Part shown: one piece after another, positions 1 to 7,104 of the stretch | How positions within the stretch are numbered: position 1 is the first letter of the stretch | Layout: each line of letters begins with the position of its first letter | NCBI GenBank assembly: GCA_029907285.1 | Contig: JARYMD010000044.1 | Span: 1 to 16,040 of the forward strand | Source of the DNA: Verrucomicrobiota bacterium | GTDB lineage: Bacteria; Verrucomicrobiota; Verrucomicrobiia; Limisphaerales; J093 | Length of the DNA: 16,040 nt | Reading direction: 5' to 3' | The notes under the pieces: model-generated | What the model was told of the DNA's origin: nothing | Database searches by the model: none | The model's input: the letters and a program-made list of their open reading frames with translations, nothing else | Made by a program: the position numbers and the translations under genes

Positions 1-29
1 GGCATATTTCCCAGCCCGGCGCAGTTGAA
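1..29. repeat. Intergenic repeat A, first copy
   Basis: These 29 bases recur exactly at 74-102. The core GCATATTTCCCAGCCC is also found inverted at 164-179 and direct at 15831-15846. The copy starts at the window edge, so its left limit is unknown. It belongs to a dispersed intergenic family and has no coding content. Confidence 0.85.
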
Positions 30-74
30 ACGGCAGGGACTGTTCCGGTAAGACGGCTGTTCCCACGTCGCAGG

Positions 75-179
75 GCATATTTCCCAGCCCGGCGCAGTTG
101 AAGGTCCGGGGGTGCAAGAGCCGGGGGCGTTGCCCGTTGGGCGACTTTGGTTCCGGCCACGCTGGGCTGGGAAATATGC
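75..179. mobile_element. 105-bp element with 16-bp terminal inverted repeats (MITE-like or hairpin repeat)
   Basis: The first 16 bases (75-90, GCATATTTCCCAGCCC) are the exact reverse complement of the last 16 (164-179). About 70 bp of GC-rich DNA separates them, with no ORF of note. Small size, perfect terminal inverted repeats and further copies of the terminus at 1-29 and 15831 fit a non-autonomous transposable element or a large REP-like intergenic repeat. I see no target-site duplication next to the ends, so the MITE reading is inference. No transposase gene is in the window. Confidence 0.5.
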
Positions 180-209
180 GGGTCAAGCGCTGCGCCTTTC
201 AATCATGCG

Positions 210-300
210 TCGTTGAAGGCTGTGAGTTGAACGTTGGACGTTGAGCGTTTCCCTTGGTTAACCGGCTGGGCTGTCTGCTTGGAAACTTGGCACGCTGTTT
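210..300. repeat. Intergenic repeat B, left copy (GTTGAACGTTGGACGTTG family)
   Basis: The stretch from 226 (GTTGAACGTTGGACGTTGAG) matches 15932 onward, and similarity continues for about 70 bp: both copies continue into a GGTT...CTGTCTG segment. At the right-hand copy this segment is the loop of a 26-bp inverted repeat; here the second arm has decayed. AACGTT-rich repeats of this kind are, to my knowledge, common between genes in Verrucomicrobiota. Confidence 0.65.
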
Positions 301-408
301 TCCATGTGCCAAAATGTGGTTTCTGGAAGCGGGAACGATGGCGTTCAAAACACGGCGCGGAGAACTGAGATGCGGCGCCACGGACATCCAGGAACAAGAG
401 ATGCGGCG

Positions 409-1026
409 ATGACAACACAACCTCACCAAAATGGCAGTGTGGAAAACGGGCAGACCGACGGCGGGTCGTCCGCGGATCGGGCCTGTGGATTGATTGACCT
501 GATTGCCCGGCGGGTGAGCTGTCGGGCCTACAAGCCGGACCCGGTTCCAGAGCCGCACCTCCACCAAATCCTCGAAGCCGCGCGGCTGGCCCCGTCCGCC
601 TGCAACCAACAACCGTGGCGGTTTGCTGTCGTGCGCGACCCGGTGGTGCGGCGGCGCATCGTAGAAGAGGGCTTTTTGCCTGGGGCGAAAATGACGTGGG
701 CGTTGGACGCGCCGGTTCACGTGGTGATTGGAATGGAACGCTCCTTTGTGACGCATCGGCTGGCGCCGACGGTTTCGGGCGTGGACTATCCGTGGGTGGA
801 CATAGGGATTGCCGGTGAACATCTTGTGTTGGCGGCGACCGAACTTGGCCTTGGGACATGCTGGATAGGGTGGATCAAGCCGCGGGCGATTGCCGGGATA
901 GTTGGCTGGCCAGGGTCTGTGCGACCGGTTGTTGTCATAACGATTGGATACGCGCGTGATCCTGGGAGCGGCGTACCGCCACGATCGCGCCGCAAGGACC
1001 TTGACCAGCTTGTTCGATGGATTTGA
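409..1026 (+). CDS. Nitroreductase family protein
   Basis: Predicted FMN-dependent oxidoreductase of the nitroreductase fold; the physiological substrate cannot be told from sequence. From the chosen ATG (205 aa) the family hallmarks are the N-terminal phosphate-binding motif RRVSCRAYKPDPVPE (about residues 34-48), the LAPSACNQQPWRFAVV segment, and the late helix GEHLVLAATELGLGTCWIGW that contacts the flavin. It ends with a short basic tail, KDLDQLVRWI. Start choice is uncertain. ATG 409 follows AAGAG. ATG 370 has a better GGAG 7 nt upstream and would add 13 residues. An in-frame ATG at 304 has no visible ribosome binding site. All three give a disordered N-terminus before the domain. The gene appears to be a single unit between the repeats and tRNA-Arg, and a hairpin starts just after the stop codon. 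Confidence 0.85.
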   Translation: MTTQPHQNGSVENGQTDGGSSADRACGLIDLIARRVSCRAYKPDPVPEPHLHQILEAARLAPSACNQQPWRFAVVRDPVVRRRIVEEGFLPGAKMTWALDAPVHVVIGMERSFVTHRLAPTVSGVDYPWVDIGIAGEHLVLAATELGLGTCWIGWIKPRAIAGIVGWPGSVRPVVVITIGYARDPGSGVPPRSRRKDLDQLVRWI

Positions 1027-1072
1027 CACAACACTGCACTTGCGGATGGGCGTTGTGTGGTGCAGTATTGTG
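1027..1072 (+). terminator. Hairpin directly after the nitroreductase stop codon (possible terminator)
   Basis: CACAACACTGCA (1027-1038) pairs with TGCAGTATTGTG (1061-1072) at 11 of 12 positions, with a 22-nt loop. It begins at the base after the TGA and ends a few bases before tRNA-Arg. No T-run follows, so intrinsic termination is not assured. It could also protect the mRNA end or set off the tRNA transcript. Confidence 0.35.
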
Positions 1073-1078
1073 GCGCGC

Positions 1079-1154
1079 GCTCCCGTAGCTCAAATGGACA
1101 GAGCGGCGGTTTCCTAAACCGTTGATCCCCGTTCGATTCGGGGCGGGAGTACCA
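1079..1154 (+). tRNA. tRNA-Arg(CCT), CCA encoded
   Basis: A full cloverleaf can be drawn. The acceptor stem is GCTCCCG/CGGGAGT (1079-1085 with 1144-1150, one G-T pair). The D stem is GCTC/GAGC, the anticodon stem GCGGT/ACCGT with loop TTCCTAA (anticodon CCT), and the T stem CCCCG/CGGGG around TTCGATT. Discriminator A is at 1151 and CCA at 1152-1154 is encoded. It reads AGG codons. It lies at the left side of the cas cluster and could be an integration site; I found no second copy of its 3' end in the window. Confidence 0.95.
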
Positions 1155-1320
1155 TGTTGGCAAGACACTTCCACGACAACTCCCGCTGCGGTTTCAAAAG
1201 CCAGCCAGCGGCGCAATCAGGAGAACGTGATTGAGCAAGTGAAGAATCGCGTCCACACCATGCGAATTCCGGCAAATGATCTGAACAGCAACTGTGCGTA
1301 TATGGGGATGGCAGCCTTGT

Positions 1321-2442
1321 TCATTTGCCTTTCAGGCGGAAGAATTGCGTCGGGGCCAGGTTCGTAGTCAGTGTTGAAATCCAATCGGCGTTGGTTGTGA
1401 ACGAAGCCGCGACTACGTTCCAGTCTCCGGTCAACGCTGGGGCGCTCTCGAGCTCACAGGGAGTGCCGTAGTTGGTCCAAGCCAGGGCCACCACGGTCGC
1501 TTCGTCCACCCGTTGCCAATCTACGAGCTTGAGCGGAGGCGGGCTGGGCAGCGCCTCGAGGTGCATTGTCCCCCACAGATTTTCATAGTTCCATGCGTCG
1601 GTGCTGGAGCCGTTGCTCGACCAAAAAATCCATCCCTGCAGTTGCGCACCTTTGTCCGCGTCACAGAACTCTGCTTCGAAGCCATAACTGTTGCCCGGGA
1701 TCATGGTGGCCATATTTCGGTAGCCAGCCAGCGTGATGCGCTCTTCAAAGGTATAAAGATACCCGCCGGTCGTCACCGATGTGACAGTACAGTTCGCAAC
1801 CCAGTGTGTTCCGTCGGGACTGGAGCCTTTGGGCGCAGGCTGCTTTGCCGAACCCGTCGTGGTGAAGTCGGTGTTTTCTCCGTAGATGTTGCCATCGGTG
1901 CTGTACCCAAACTGCTCGTACCCGGGTTGAGTGGAGATGGGCGTCCCGGCGATGGCGCTCTTTCTTGCGTTCGAGGAATCGATGTAGAGATGCAGTGTGT
2001 CTTCAAGGTAAGCCATGTTTGAATTCGCTTTGGCAGCGAACGGCTCGTAGGCATCGTCCCGCACCTCGGCCAACACGTACAGGAAGACACCATCGTGGGC
2101 CAGCCACAGGCTCACGGCGCAGTCTGCGGCATCGGTGATGGTGCCAAGGACGGTGGTTCCGTAGTTGGTCGCTGTTCCACCATGGCCGTCTCCCTTGTGG
2201 AACGAAATGCCCTTACCCCTGGCCTTGATCCCAGTCCAATCAGTGGCATTGCCGTCTATATCAAAGGCAGCGCTTGTGTAAGGCACATCGACCTCAGGTC
2301 GTAACGCAGCGGACAAGCCCGACACCATCGGCACGGTCAGTAACAGGTTGATGAGAATGGTGCTCTTTACAGGGAAATGTCTCGGGCCGGTCCCCTGCGA
2401 AGGGGAGAATCGCCAATCATCCCGCTTCACTCGATTGTTCAT
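1321..2442 (-). CDS. Secreted CBM9-like sugar-binding-fold protein
   Basis: About 373 aa. A hydrophobic stretch near residues 26-45 (STILINLLLTVPMVSGLSAA) looks like a signal peptide with an unusually long n-region. The segment from about residue 50 (DIDGNATDW, later LWLAHDGVFLYVLAEVRDD and EDTLHLYID) matches the carbohydrate-binding family 9-like fold seen in exported enzymes and binding proteins. The C-terminus (TGDWNVV...PTQFFRLKGK) resembles the short beta-domain ending many exported Verrucomicrobiota proteins. No catalytic domain is seen, so a binding or surface role is likely and the ligand is unknown. ATG 2442 was chosen; an upstream TTG at 2448 is also in frame. No good ribosome binding site is seen, and the upstream DNA is the remnant of a HEPN gene, so expression after the rearrangement is uncertain. 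Confidence 0.75.
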   Translation of the reverse strand: MNNRVKRDDWRFSPSQGTGPRHFPVKSTILINLLLTVPMVSGLSAALRPEVDVPYTSAAFDIDGNATDWTGIKARGKGISFHKGDGHGGTATNYGTTVLGTITDAADCAVSLWLAHDGVFLYVLAEVRDDAYEPFAAKANSNMAYLEDTLHLYIDSSNARKSAIAGTPISTQPGYEQFGYSTDGNIYGENTDFTTTGSAKQPAPKGSSPDGTHWVANCTVTSVTTGGYLYTFEERITLAGYRNMATMIPGNSYGFEAEFCDADKGAQLQGWIFWSSNGSSTDAWNYENLWGTMHLEALPSPPPLKLVDWQRVDEATVVALAWTNYGTPCELESAPALTGDWNVVAASFTTNADWISTLTTNLAPTQFFRLKGK

Positions 2443-2627
2443 GACCAAAACGAATAGCGGCGTAGGGGCGGATCGGCAAGCACTGTTTGGACAAACAATT
2501 CACCGAGCAAATGCTCGAGGCCGTGGGCCTTCTCAAGGAACCAACCGAGTCGGAGGAGTTCAGCCTTCAGGATCTTCTCCACCACCCCGGCCAGCTTGCT
2601 CCGGCACAGCGGATGAGCGACTTCGTC
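2439..2627 (-). pseudogene. HEPN-domain protein, 5'-truncated remnant
   Basis: An open minus-strand frame of about 62 codons after a TGA at 2628-2630. It has no start codon suited to a full gene. It reads DEVAHPLCRSKLAGVVEKIL followed by KAELLRLGWFLEKAHGLEHL. This is the helix pair typical of HEPN (PF05168) proteins, where '..EKxLKAxLlrxGwxlEKTHDL..LL' is the family pattern. The N-terminal third of the domain is missing and the frame runs to a stop at 2439-2441, overlapping the start of the CBM9-like gene. It lies about 30 bp beyond the premature end of cmr3, in the same orientation. This is consistent with both genes being trimmed by one deletion. HEPN genes of this type usually follow an MNT nucleotidyltransferase gene, which is absent here. 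Confidence 0.6.
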
Positions 2628-2657
2628 TCACGCCAGTGACTGGAAAACCCATCCAGT

Positions 2658-3599
2658 TTATATCAAGACCCATTTTACAAGCCACCGTTTCCAGCCATTT
2701 AACTCAACTTCATTGAACCCAGTTGACAACCCGAGCGGCAACGGCAGGGGGACAGGGGCATCGCTTCTGCAGGCGGTGCAAAGCCGTTGCTGGCCGCCGA
2801 CAACGATGCTTTTTGGGCAATCGTTGAGCAATGCTCTGACCAGATCGCGTCTGTTGTCGGGGTTGCCGGCTGTTTTGTCGAGTGCTTGAGCAAACAAACC
2901 GAGCCGGAAATCAGGAAGAAGCCGGAGGTAATGAGCCGAATAGATTTGGCCTTCGGCTTCGCCCTGGCCGGCAGTGCCGGTTGCGGGGTCGATGCCGATT
3001 CCGATTGTGCATTCGGTGTCGGCAATGTCCTCATCTTTGAGGAAGCTTGTGGGGTCGCACTTTGTTGCCGGGCTGGACAGATAAGCCTGGTATGCTTCTG
3101 ATGAAATCCACGGTTCGCCGCCTGTATCCTTGGACGGGGGCATGGCATTGACGACGGCGTACTTTAGCGGTTTCGGGAGGCTGGATTCGCGCCAAAGGTC
3201 ATCAACATCGGGGGTGAGGCTTCTGAGAGGTTTGAGTGTGATTTTGACGCTCTGCTTGATTTGAGTGTCTTTGGGGCGCGGGAGATACCATGTGCACGTA
3301 AGGTCAGAGGCGGTTTTGGATTTTGGCATGCGGACCGGGAATGGCCCTGCTGTTGTGAGGCAGCCGAACTTGCGGGTTCTGTCGTTTGAGTAATCGCCGC
3401 TTCGGCCATGGCGGTGGGCGTGGGCGTCTTGGAAGCCTGCGCGATGCAGAGCGGCGTGGAGGGCGTGATTGACGATGTCCGGCAATGGCCATGCAGCGGT
3501 GTATCCGGGTGACGCGCCGTTCATTGGGCGGCCGTCGCGGAAGAACAACACGTCTGTCGGTTCGAGCAAGATTTGATGGAGTGCTGTCATGGGAGTCAC
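2658..3599 (-). CDS. cmr3: Type III-B CRISPR RAMP protein Cmr3, C-terminally truncated
   Basis: Cmr3 (Cas5-like RAMP) caps the 5' handle of crRNA and contacts Cas10 in the Cmr effector complex. The N-terminus (LLEPTDVLFFRDGRPM at residues 11-26, then WPLPDIVNHAL) is the conserved first RAMP strand and helix region. Near the C-terminus VVGGQQRL and the glycine-rich turn are visible. The protein stops at VKWVLI (313 aa), where family members normally go on with roughly 30-60 more residues (a '..SPAxxPxI..GWLP..' tail). The TAA is immediate, so the gene looks 3'-truncated rather than naturally short. Start is GTG 3599, whose GTGA overlaps the cmr2 stop (translational coupling); ATG 3590 is an alternative. 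No other cmr gene follows. Confidence 0.85.
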   Translation of the reverse strand: MTPMTALHQILLEPTDVLFFRDGRPMNGASPGYTAAWPLPDIVNHALHAALHRAGFQDAHAHRHGRSGDYSNDRTRKFGCLTTAGPFPVRMPKSKTASDLTCTWYLPRPKDTQIKQSVKITLKPLRSLTPDVDDLWRESSLPKPLKYAVVNAMPPSKDTGGEPWISSEAYQAYLSSPATKCDPTSFLKDEDIADTECTIGIGIDPATGTAGQGEAEGQIYSAHYLRLLPDFRLGLFAQALDKTAGNPDNRRDLVRALLNDCPKSIVVGGQQRLCTACRSDAPVPLPLPLGLSTGFNEVELNGWKRWLVKWVLI

Positions 3600-5944
3600 G
3601 ATGCAGTTTGCCTTTCGGCTGGTTGAGTAGTATTGGGGCTTGGGCTCTGATTCTCGGTTTCGGTGTCGGTTTCGGATTCTTGTTTGGGCAAATTGCGCGA
3701 GACAAAAGCGACTGTCTCGCAGAGGCCGACGAGCGCGCGGACTTTGTCATCTGCAGACTTGAGATTTGGGCTGCTGAGATAAGCTGTGATGGTGTCGCGG
3801 ACAATTTTGACTTCGTTGGTGTTGTAATTGGCGCCGCGCTGGCGGTCTGCGGCGGTGTCAATTTCCTTCTGGAGCACGTCGAGGGCGATTGTCTCGAAGT
3901 CCCGGGTGGTTTCTGTTGCGCCGAGTTTGCCGGAATGCTTGGTTTGGTACCGTTGCGCCAGTTCAACAATCCGATGCGGGAACTTCTCGCTGACGATCTT
4001 TTTCCGGAGAGCACTGATCATCTGGATGCAAGCGTCCAATCCGTGGCTGTCCCATTTGCAACCCCAGTGAATGGTCTCGCCCGAGCGTTTGGCGAGAGTG
4101 ATGGCAACGGCGCTGCGCCCATAAACAGTTTTGGCGCGTTTTTCAGCGGCTTGGGCTTCGCGGACAGCGTCCTGCAAGGGATGTTTGAAATTGGCGATAG
4201 CAATTCCGATCGAACAATCGGCTGCGGGGCCGGGCACTATTGCGGAGAACCGCTTTGGCTCGCCTTCGTTGCACGGGGCGTCTTTGTGCAGGCGAACAAA
4301 GCCTTGCTGGTCACACTCGAAAAGCGATTCGTCTTCCCTGCGCCATGTGCCGTTCCTAAACCGCCATGTGCCACTGGGCTTGTTCAGCACTTCTGGGTCG
4401 CCGCGGAAAGCGGCACGCAGAGCGACGGCACAAGGTATGGCCTGATGCGCGGGCAGGAGGGCGAGGACATCGTCGCCGCCGGAATAGATGAGGCGTCCGT
4501 CGTGCGCTTCAACGATGCGGCGGACGCAGAAGTGGCCGAAGTTGGCGAGCATCTCGGAGAATTGGAGGTGGAAGGAGGGGTTGAGCGGGCGTTTGTGTTG
4601 GAGCAACGGGGCCATTCCATGCTTTTCGAAGTATTGTCTGGCGCCCTTTGTCTGGCCGTCCTTCGGGTCAACGTAATGCGAGAGTTGATCACCGAGGGTT
4701 GGCATTTGGTCGTGCAGGCCTGAAATCCATTTTCCCATCTGGTCGCCGTCCAGGGCGAGGACCGCAAAATACTTTTGAGCATCACGATCATCTGGGTGGT
4801 CTTTGTCGGAATCGTACTCGCGGTCTTCTTCTTCTTTGTCGCTTTTTGCGAAAGGCGCAGCGTCTGCGATGTGGCGTGTGTCCGGCATCCGCCAGTCGGA
4901 TTTTTGGAATCCGTGTTTGATTTGCAACCATGCCGTGGGCCAAAGGCGTTTTACGAGTGTGCTGGCGCCGAACAACTCGCCTGGCTTGAACAGGTTTTCA
5001 CTGCCGGCCGCCTCGTTGAGCGCTTCTGCTTCTTTCTCGCTGGAACCGACAACAAGAACAGCTTCTTCTTTGCCTTTGAGGCTGTCCTTGTTGAAGATGC
5101 GGCCTGTGTCCCATCCGCCTGCGGACCATGCTTTCCATGCGCGGGTTTGGCGGACTGCATTCAATTGCCATGCGGCGAGCTGATAAAGTGCGGACCATGC
5201 GGCGCCCGGGTTGTCGAGTTTTGCATCGGGCTTGAGCCTGGATCGGTCTTTCCATGCGCTGATGTCTCTGCCGGTGGGACTTTTGGTTCCTGGCGGGAAT
5301 GTTGCGCATTCGAAGTTGCGGACGTCACGGTGGTCCGGGGGCATTGCATCAGCGATGGCCAGAATCGTCTGCAGTCCTGATTGAGGATTATGAGAAGCAT
5401 CGTGCGGCAGGAGCCTGGTCAGCTCGAGCGCTTCATTGGGCGTCACTGGCCATCGGACGACCTGCCATGCGATGTCGAGGAACCGGGCGATTTGGGCGTC
5501 GTATCTTTTCTTGTTGTGGCTGGTCCAGGAACCGGCGTTTGCGAGGTTTTGCGACGCCCAACGCCACACTTGCTCGGCAATCTGGCTGTACGCGTCCCTG
5601 ATAATATTCGCAGCTTGTGCGGCAATGCCTGCTGCATATTCCGCGGGCAGGATTGCGAGAAACCTGTTCGGAAGACTCGGCGTAAGCAGACGGCGCCGCC
5701 CGAACTCGTTTGGTTGGCCGTCTTTGGTTTTTTCGTAGCCGAAAGCGTCCCAGAGCGATTGGCCAGAGGAAGTGGATGAGGACTTTACGTGGATGTTGCT
5801 CCAGAGTTCATCTTTGAGAAGGAGATCGAAGATTGGCTGGCCGCACAGATTCGGGAAAATCACACAATCTGGCCCGTAATTCAGTGCGATGTATTTGAGT
5901 CCTGTGCCGATGAGGTAACTGATGAGGTAGGAGCCGCTCCACAA
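3596..5944 (-). CDS. cmr2: Type III-B Cas10 (Cmr2), main body after a frameshift
   Basis: Large subunit of the Cmr complex. In active systems it makes cyclic oligoadenylates when target RNA is bound. The first palm is marked by FAVLALDGDQMGKWISG, and the catalytic palm motif YSGGDDVLALLPAH has GGDD encoded at 4469-4480. IVPGPAADCSIGIAIANFKH and a helical C-terminal (D4-like) part follow. The cyclase residues look intact. The frame formally begins at TTG 5944. However, the codons before it (RRTLD, then LWSGSYLISYLIG) belong to the same conserved helix and are cut off by an in-frame TAA at 5981-5983. The true N-terminus lies in another frame (to 6260). Reconstructed length is about 888 codons, normal for bacterial Cmr2. 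As it stands, this product would lack the HD region. Confidence 0.9.
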   Translation of the reverse strand: MWSGSYLISYLIGTGLKYIALNYGPDCVIFPNLCGQPIFDLLLKDELWSNIHVKSSSTSSGQSLWDAFGYEKTKDGQPNEFGRRRLLTPSLPNRFLAILPAEYAAGIAAQAANIIRDAYSQIAEQVWRWASQNLANAGSWTSHNKKRYDAQIARFLDIAWQVVRWPVTPNEALELTRLLPHDASHNPQSGLQTILAIADAMPPDHRDVRNFECATFPPGTKSPTGRDISAWKDRSRLKPDAKLDNPGAAWSALYQLAAWQLNAVRQTRAWKAWSAGGWDTGRIFNKDSLKGKEEAVLVVGSSEKEAEALNEAAGSENLFKPGELFGASTLVKRLWPTAWLQIKHGFQKSDWRMPDTRHIADAAPFAKSDKEEEDREYDSDKDHPDDRDAQKYFAVLALDGDQMGKWISGLHDQMPTLGDQLSHYVDPKDGQTKGARQYFEKHGMAPLLQHKRPLNPSFHLQFSEMLANFGHFCVRRIVEAHDGRLIYSGGDDVLALLPAHQAIPCAVALRAAFRGDPEVLNKPSGTWRFRNGTWRREDESLFECDQQGFVRLHKDAPCNEGEPKRFSAIVPGPAADCSIGIAIANFKHPLQDAVREAQAAEKRAKTVYGRSAVAITLAKRSGETIHWGCKWDSHGLDACIQMISALRKKIVSEKFPHRIVELAQRYQTKHSGKLGATETTRDFETIALDVLQKEIDTAADRQRGANYNTNEVKIVRDTITAYLSSPNLKSADDKVRALVGLCETVAFVSRNLPKQESETDTETENQSPSPNTTQPAERQTAS

Positions 5945-6260
5945 ATCGAGGGTGCGTCTGGCTTGTGAGAGGCTGGATTCTTAGGGCAGCATGGCCGAGG
6001 GGATGCTTGAAATGATTTGCGTCGCCGTCGAAAGCCGACTCGAGGTATTGCCATTGCGGCCATGGGAGGCGGTCGGCAGCGGCGGCTGTGTGATCGCAGT
6101 CGCGTGCGAACCGGGAATCGTCAAGCGAAAGACCGGCAGCGTAATTTTGGGCGCGTTGTTTGTGCCATGCGAGATCGAGGACTTTTTCCGGGGGGTCGTG
6201 GAGGAACGCATCGAGTTTGCGCTTCCAGTCGATGCTTGGAATTTTTGAGGTTTGGTTCAT
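5808..6260 (-). pseudogene. cmr2: Cas10 (Cmr2) N-terminal fragment with HD motif, frame lost near 5955-5990
   Basis: ATG 6260 has a good ribosome binding site (GAGGAAAG, 4 nt before ATG). The first 95 or so residues are typical Cmr2: WKRKLDAFLHDPPEK (HD at residues 21-22), LAWHKQRAQ, CDHTAAAADRLPWPQW and NHFKHPLGHA. Past HPLGHAALRI the reading no longer resembles Cas10, while the next frame resumes with SQARRTLDLWSGSYL. Joining them needs a +1 shift between about 5990 and 5955; the residues from there to the stop at 5808 are out-of-frame sequence. No slippery heptamer, prfB-like CTTTGA or strong hairpin is visible, so an indel (real or from assembly) is more likely than programmed frameshifting. 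Confidence 0.8.
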
Positions 6261-6295
6261 TCGTCTTTCCTCGGTGGCAATTGTGGGTTGGCGTG

Positions 6296-6325
6296 ATAAT
6301 CAGGCAAGCTAATTCTTTGTTCCAA
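6296..6325 (-). promoter_or_regulatory. Candidate promoter upstream of cmr2
   Basis: On the minus strand TTGGAA (6320-6325) and GATTAT (6296-6301) are 18 bp apart, about 36 nt before the cmr2 ATG. Each hexamer matches 4 of 6 sigma-70 consensus positions. The 165-bp gap between cas2 and cmr2 leaves room for a separate promoter. This is weak evidence from base matching only. Confidence 0.25.
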
Positions 6326-6425
6326 GTCACACGGAGGGGCTGGTTTAGGAAGTGGCTGGCGCAAAAAATCTGATGCGAATCATTCATTGAACTTTGGCTG
6401 GGACACGGTCCAGCGCGTGAGATTC

Positions 6426-6701
6426 TCAGACCAAATAGCAGATCACTCTTTCACTGCAGACCATGGCACCGGCCGTGAGTGTTTCCTTGGCGCTTTTTGC
6501 GTCAATCTTGTATGCGACGAGACGGTCTTCTTCGTCGTCGATGAGTTCGACGAGCTTCTGCCAGAACTCTGAGAATTCGGCCTCGTCGAGGTAACACTCG
6601 AAGACGCTGTATTGGACGCGAACGCCGTAGTTTTCACAAACCTTGGCGATGTTTGCCAGGCGCTTGTGATTGGATATGTCATAGGCAACCAGGGTTAACA
6701 T
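6426..6701 (-). CDS. cas2: CRISPR-associated endoribonuclease Cas2
   Basis: A 91-aa protein of normal Cas2 length. MLTLVAYDIS carries the conserved first strand with Asp8. The second conserved block is YGVRVQYSVFECYLDEAEF, and the C-terminus ERVICYLV gives the dimer-exchange strand. In adaptation Cas2 bridges two Cas1 dimers. ATG 6701 is chosen because AGGAGAAGG lies just upstream and the YDIS strand then starts at the usual place; the frame can be extended 23 residues upstream but this looks untranslated. No cas1 is in the window, so this Cas2 either works with a Cas1 encoded elsewhere or is a leftover. It sits between the CARF region and cmr2, same strand. Confidence 0.93.
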   Translation of the reverse strand: MLTLVAYDISNHKRLANIAKVCENYGVRVQYSVFECYLDEAEFSEFWQKLVELIDDEEDRLVAYKIDAKSAKETLTAGAMVCSERVICYLV

Positions 6702-6749
6702 TTGACCTTCTCCTGGAGGGGATTTTTCGTAAGGAACAACCGGGAAAGG

Positions 6750-6758
6750 ATTGTACCA
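6750..6758 (-). promoter_or_regulatory. Candidate extended -10 promoter for cas2
   Basis: The minus strand reads TGGTACAAT, an extended -10 (TGnTAnAAT-like) about 48 nt before the cas2 ATG. No convincing -35 is present at 16-18 bp upstream. It would let cas2 be transcribed apart from the CARF gene. Confidence 0.3.
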
Positions 6759-6785
6759 CCAGTTTGACACGTGCTGTGTGCGGGT

Positions 6786-7100
6786 TCAGGAAACGGTTGA
6801 GTTGTCGTCTGAGAGTGAAGCGCGTGTTTCGAATTCTGCAGGGCGGTTCCTTGCAGGGGGCCTTTCGGGGTGCCGGGAAAGGCTGTGTGGCAGAGATTGC
6901 CGATGGTGGGTGTGAGCATTATCTGGATTCATGTTTCTTGCCGGGGAACCGCGTGGCACTGGCGATTTGTCTCTGTGGCAGTGGGGCTGCTGATCATTCA
7001 GGTGCGTGCACTTCGACCTGCCCCAGCGTTCGGCCAGGAACCCGAACAAAGTGCACAAGGCAATCACAAATGCCACGATGATGATCGTAGTGAGTTCCAT
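6786..7100 (-). CDS. Possible small one-TM protein coupled to the CARF gene
   Basis: I do not recognise this protein. ATG 7100 lies 4 nt after the TAA of the CARF gene, a spacing suited to re-initiation; no Shine-Dalgarno is visible. Residues 4-24 (TTIIIVAFVIALCTLFGFLA) make one clear membrane helix followed by a basic stretch (ERWGRSK). The remaining 75 residues are rich in His, Pro, Arg and Ser with no predicted fold and may be disordered or not truly coding. Total length would be 104 aa. Small membrane proteins accompany cyclic-oligonucleotide sensors in some type III loci, so an accessory role is conceivable, but that is inference. Alternatively the stretch is a decayed intergenic region or a gene with a lost 3' frame. 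Confidence 0.35.
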   Translation of the reverse strand: MELTTIIIVAFVIALCTLFGFLAERWGRSKCTHLNDQQPHCHRDKSPVPRGSPARNMNPDNAHTHHRQSLPHSLSRHPERPPARNRPAEFETRASLSDDNSTVS

Positions 7101-7104
7101 ACAA

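Noticed and set aside
786..1163. Minus-strand frame with SRPESNGDQRFRKPPL
   Set aside because: Antisense translation of tRNA-Arg plus the nitroreductase shadow.
3485..4723. Long plus-strand frame opposite cmr2 (412 codons)
   Set aside because: It is antisense to well-supported Cas10 sequence, has no family pattern, and arises from GC-rich codon structure.
5955..5990. Programmed +1 frameshift in cas10
   Set aside because: No slippery or shifty stop motif and no strong downstream structure is visible; a simple indel explains it better.
6702..6770. Longer Cas2 with 23 extra N-terminal residues
   Set aside because: The Shine-Dalgarno AGGAGAAGG lies inside the extension just before ATG 6701, and Cas2 proteins begin directly at the first beta strand.
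6695..6919. 74-codon minus-strand frame between cas2 and the small TM frame
   Set aside because: No motif, no ribosome binding site, and it overlaps the promoter and start of cas2.
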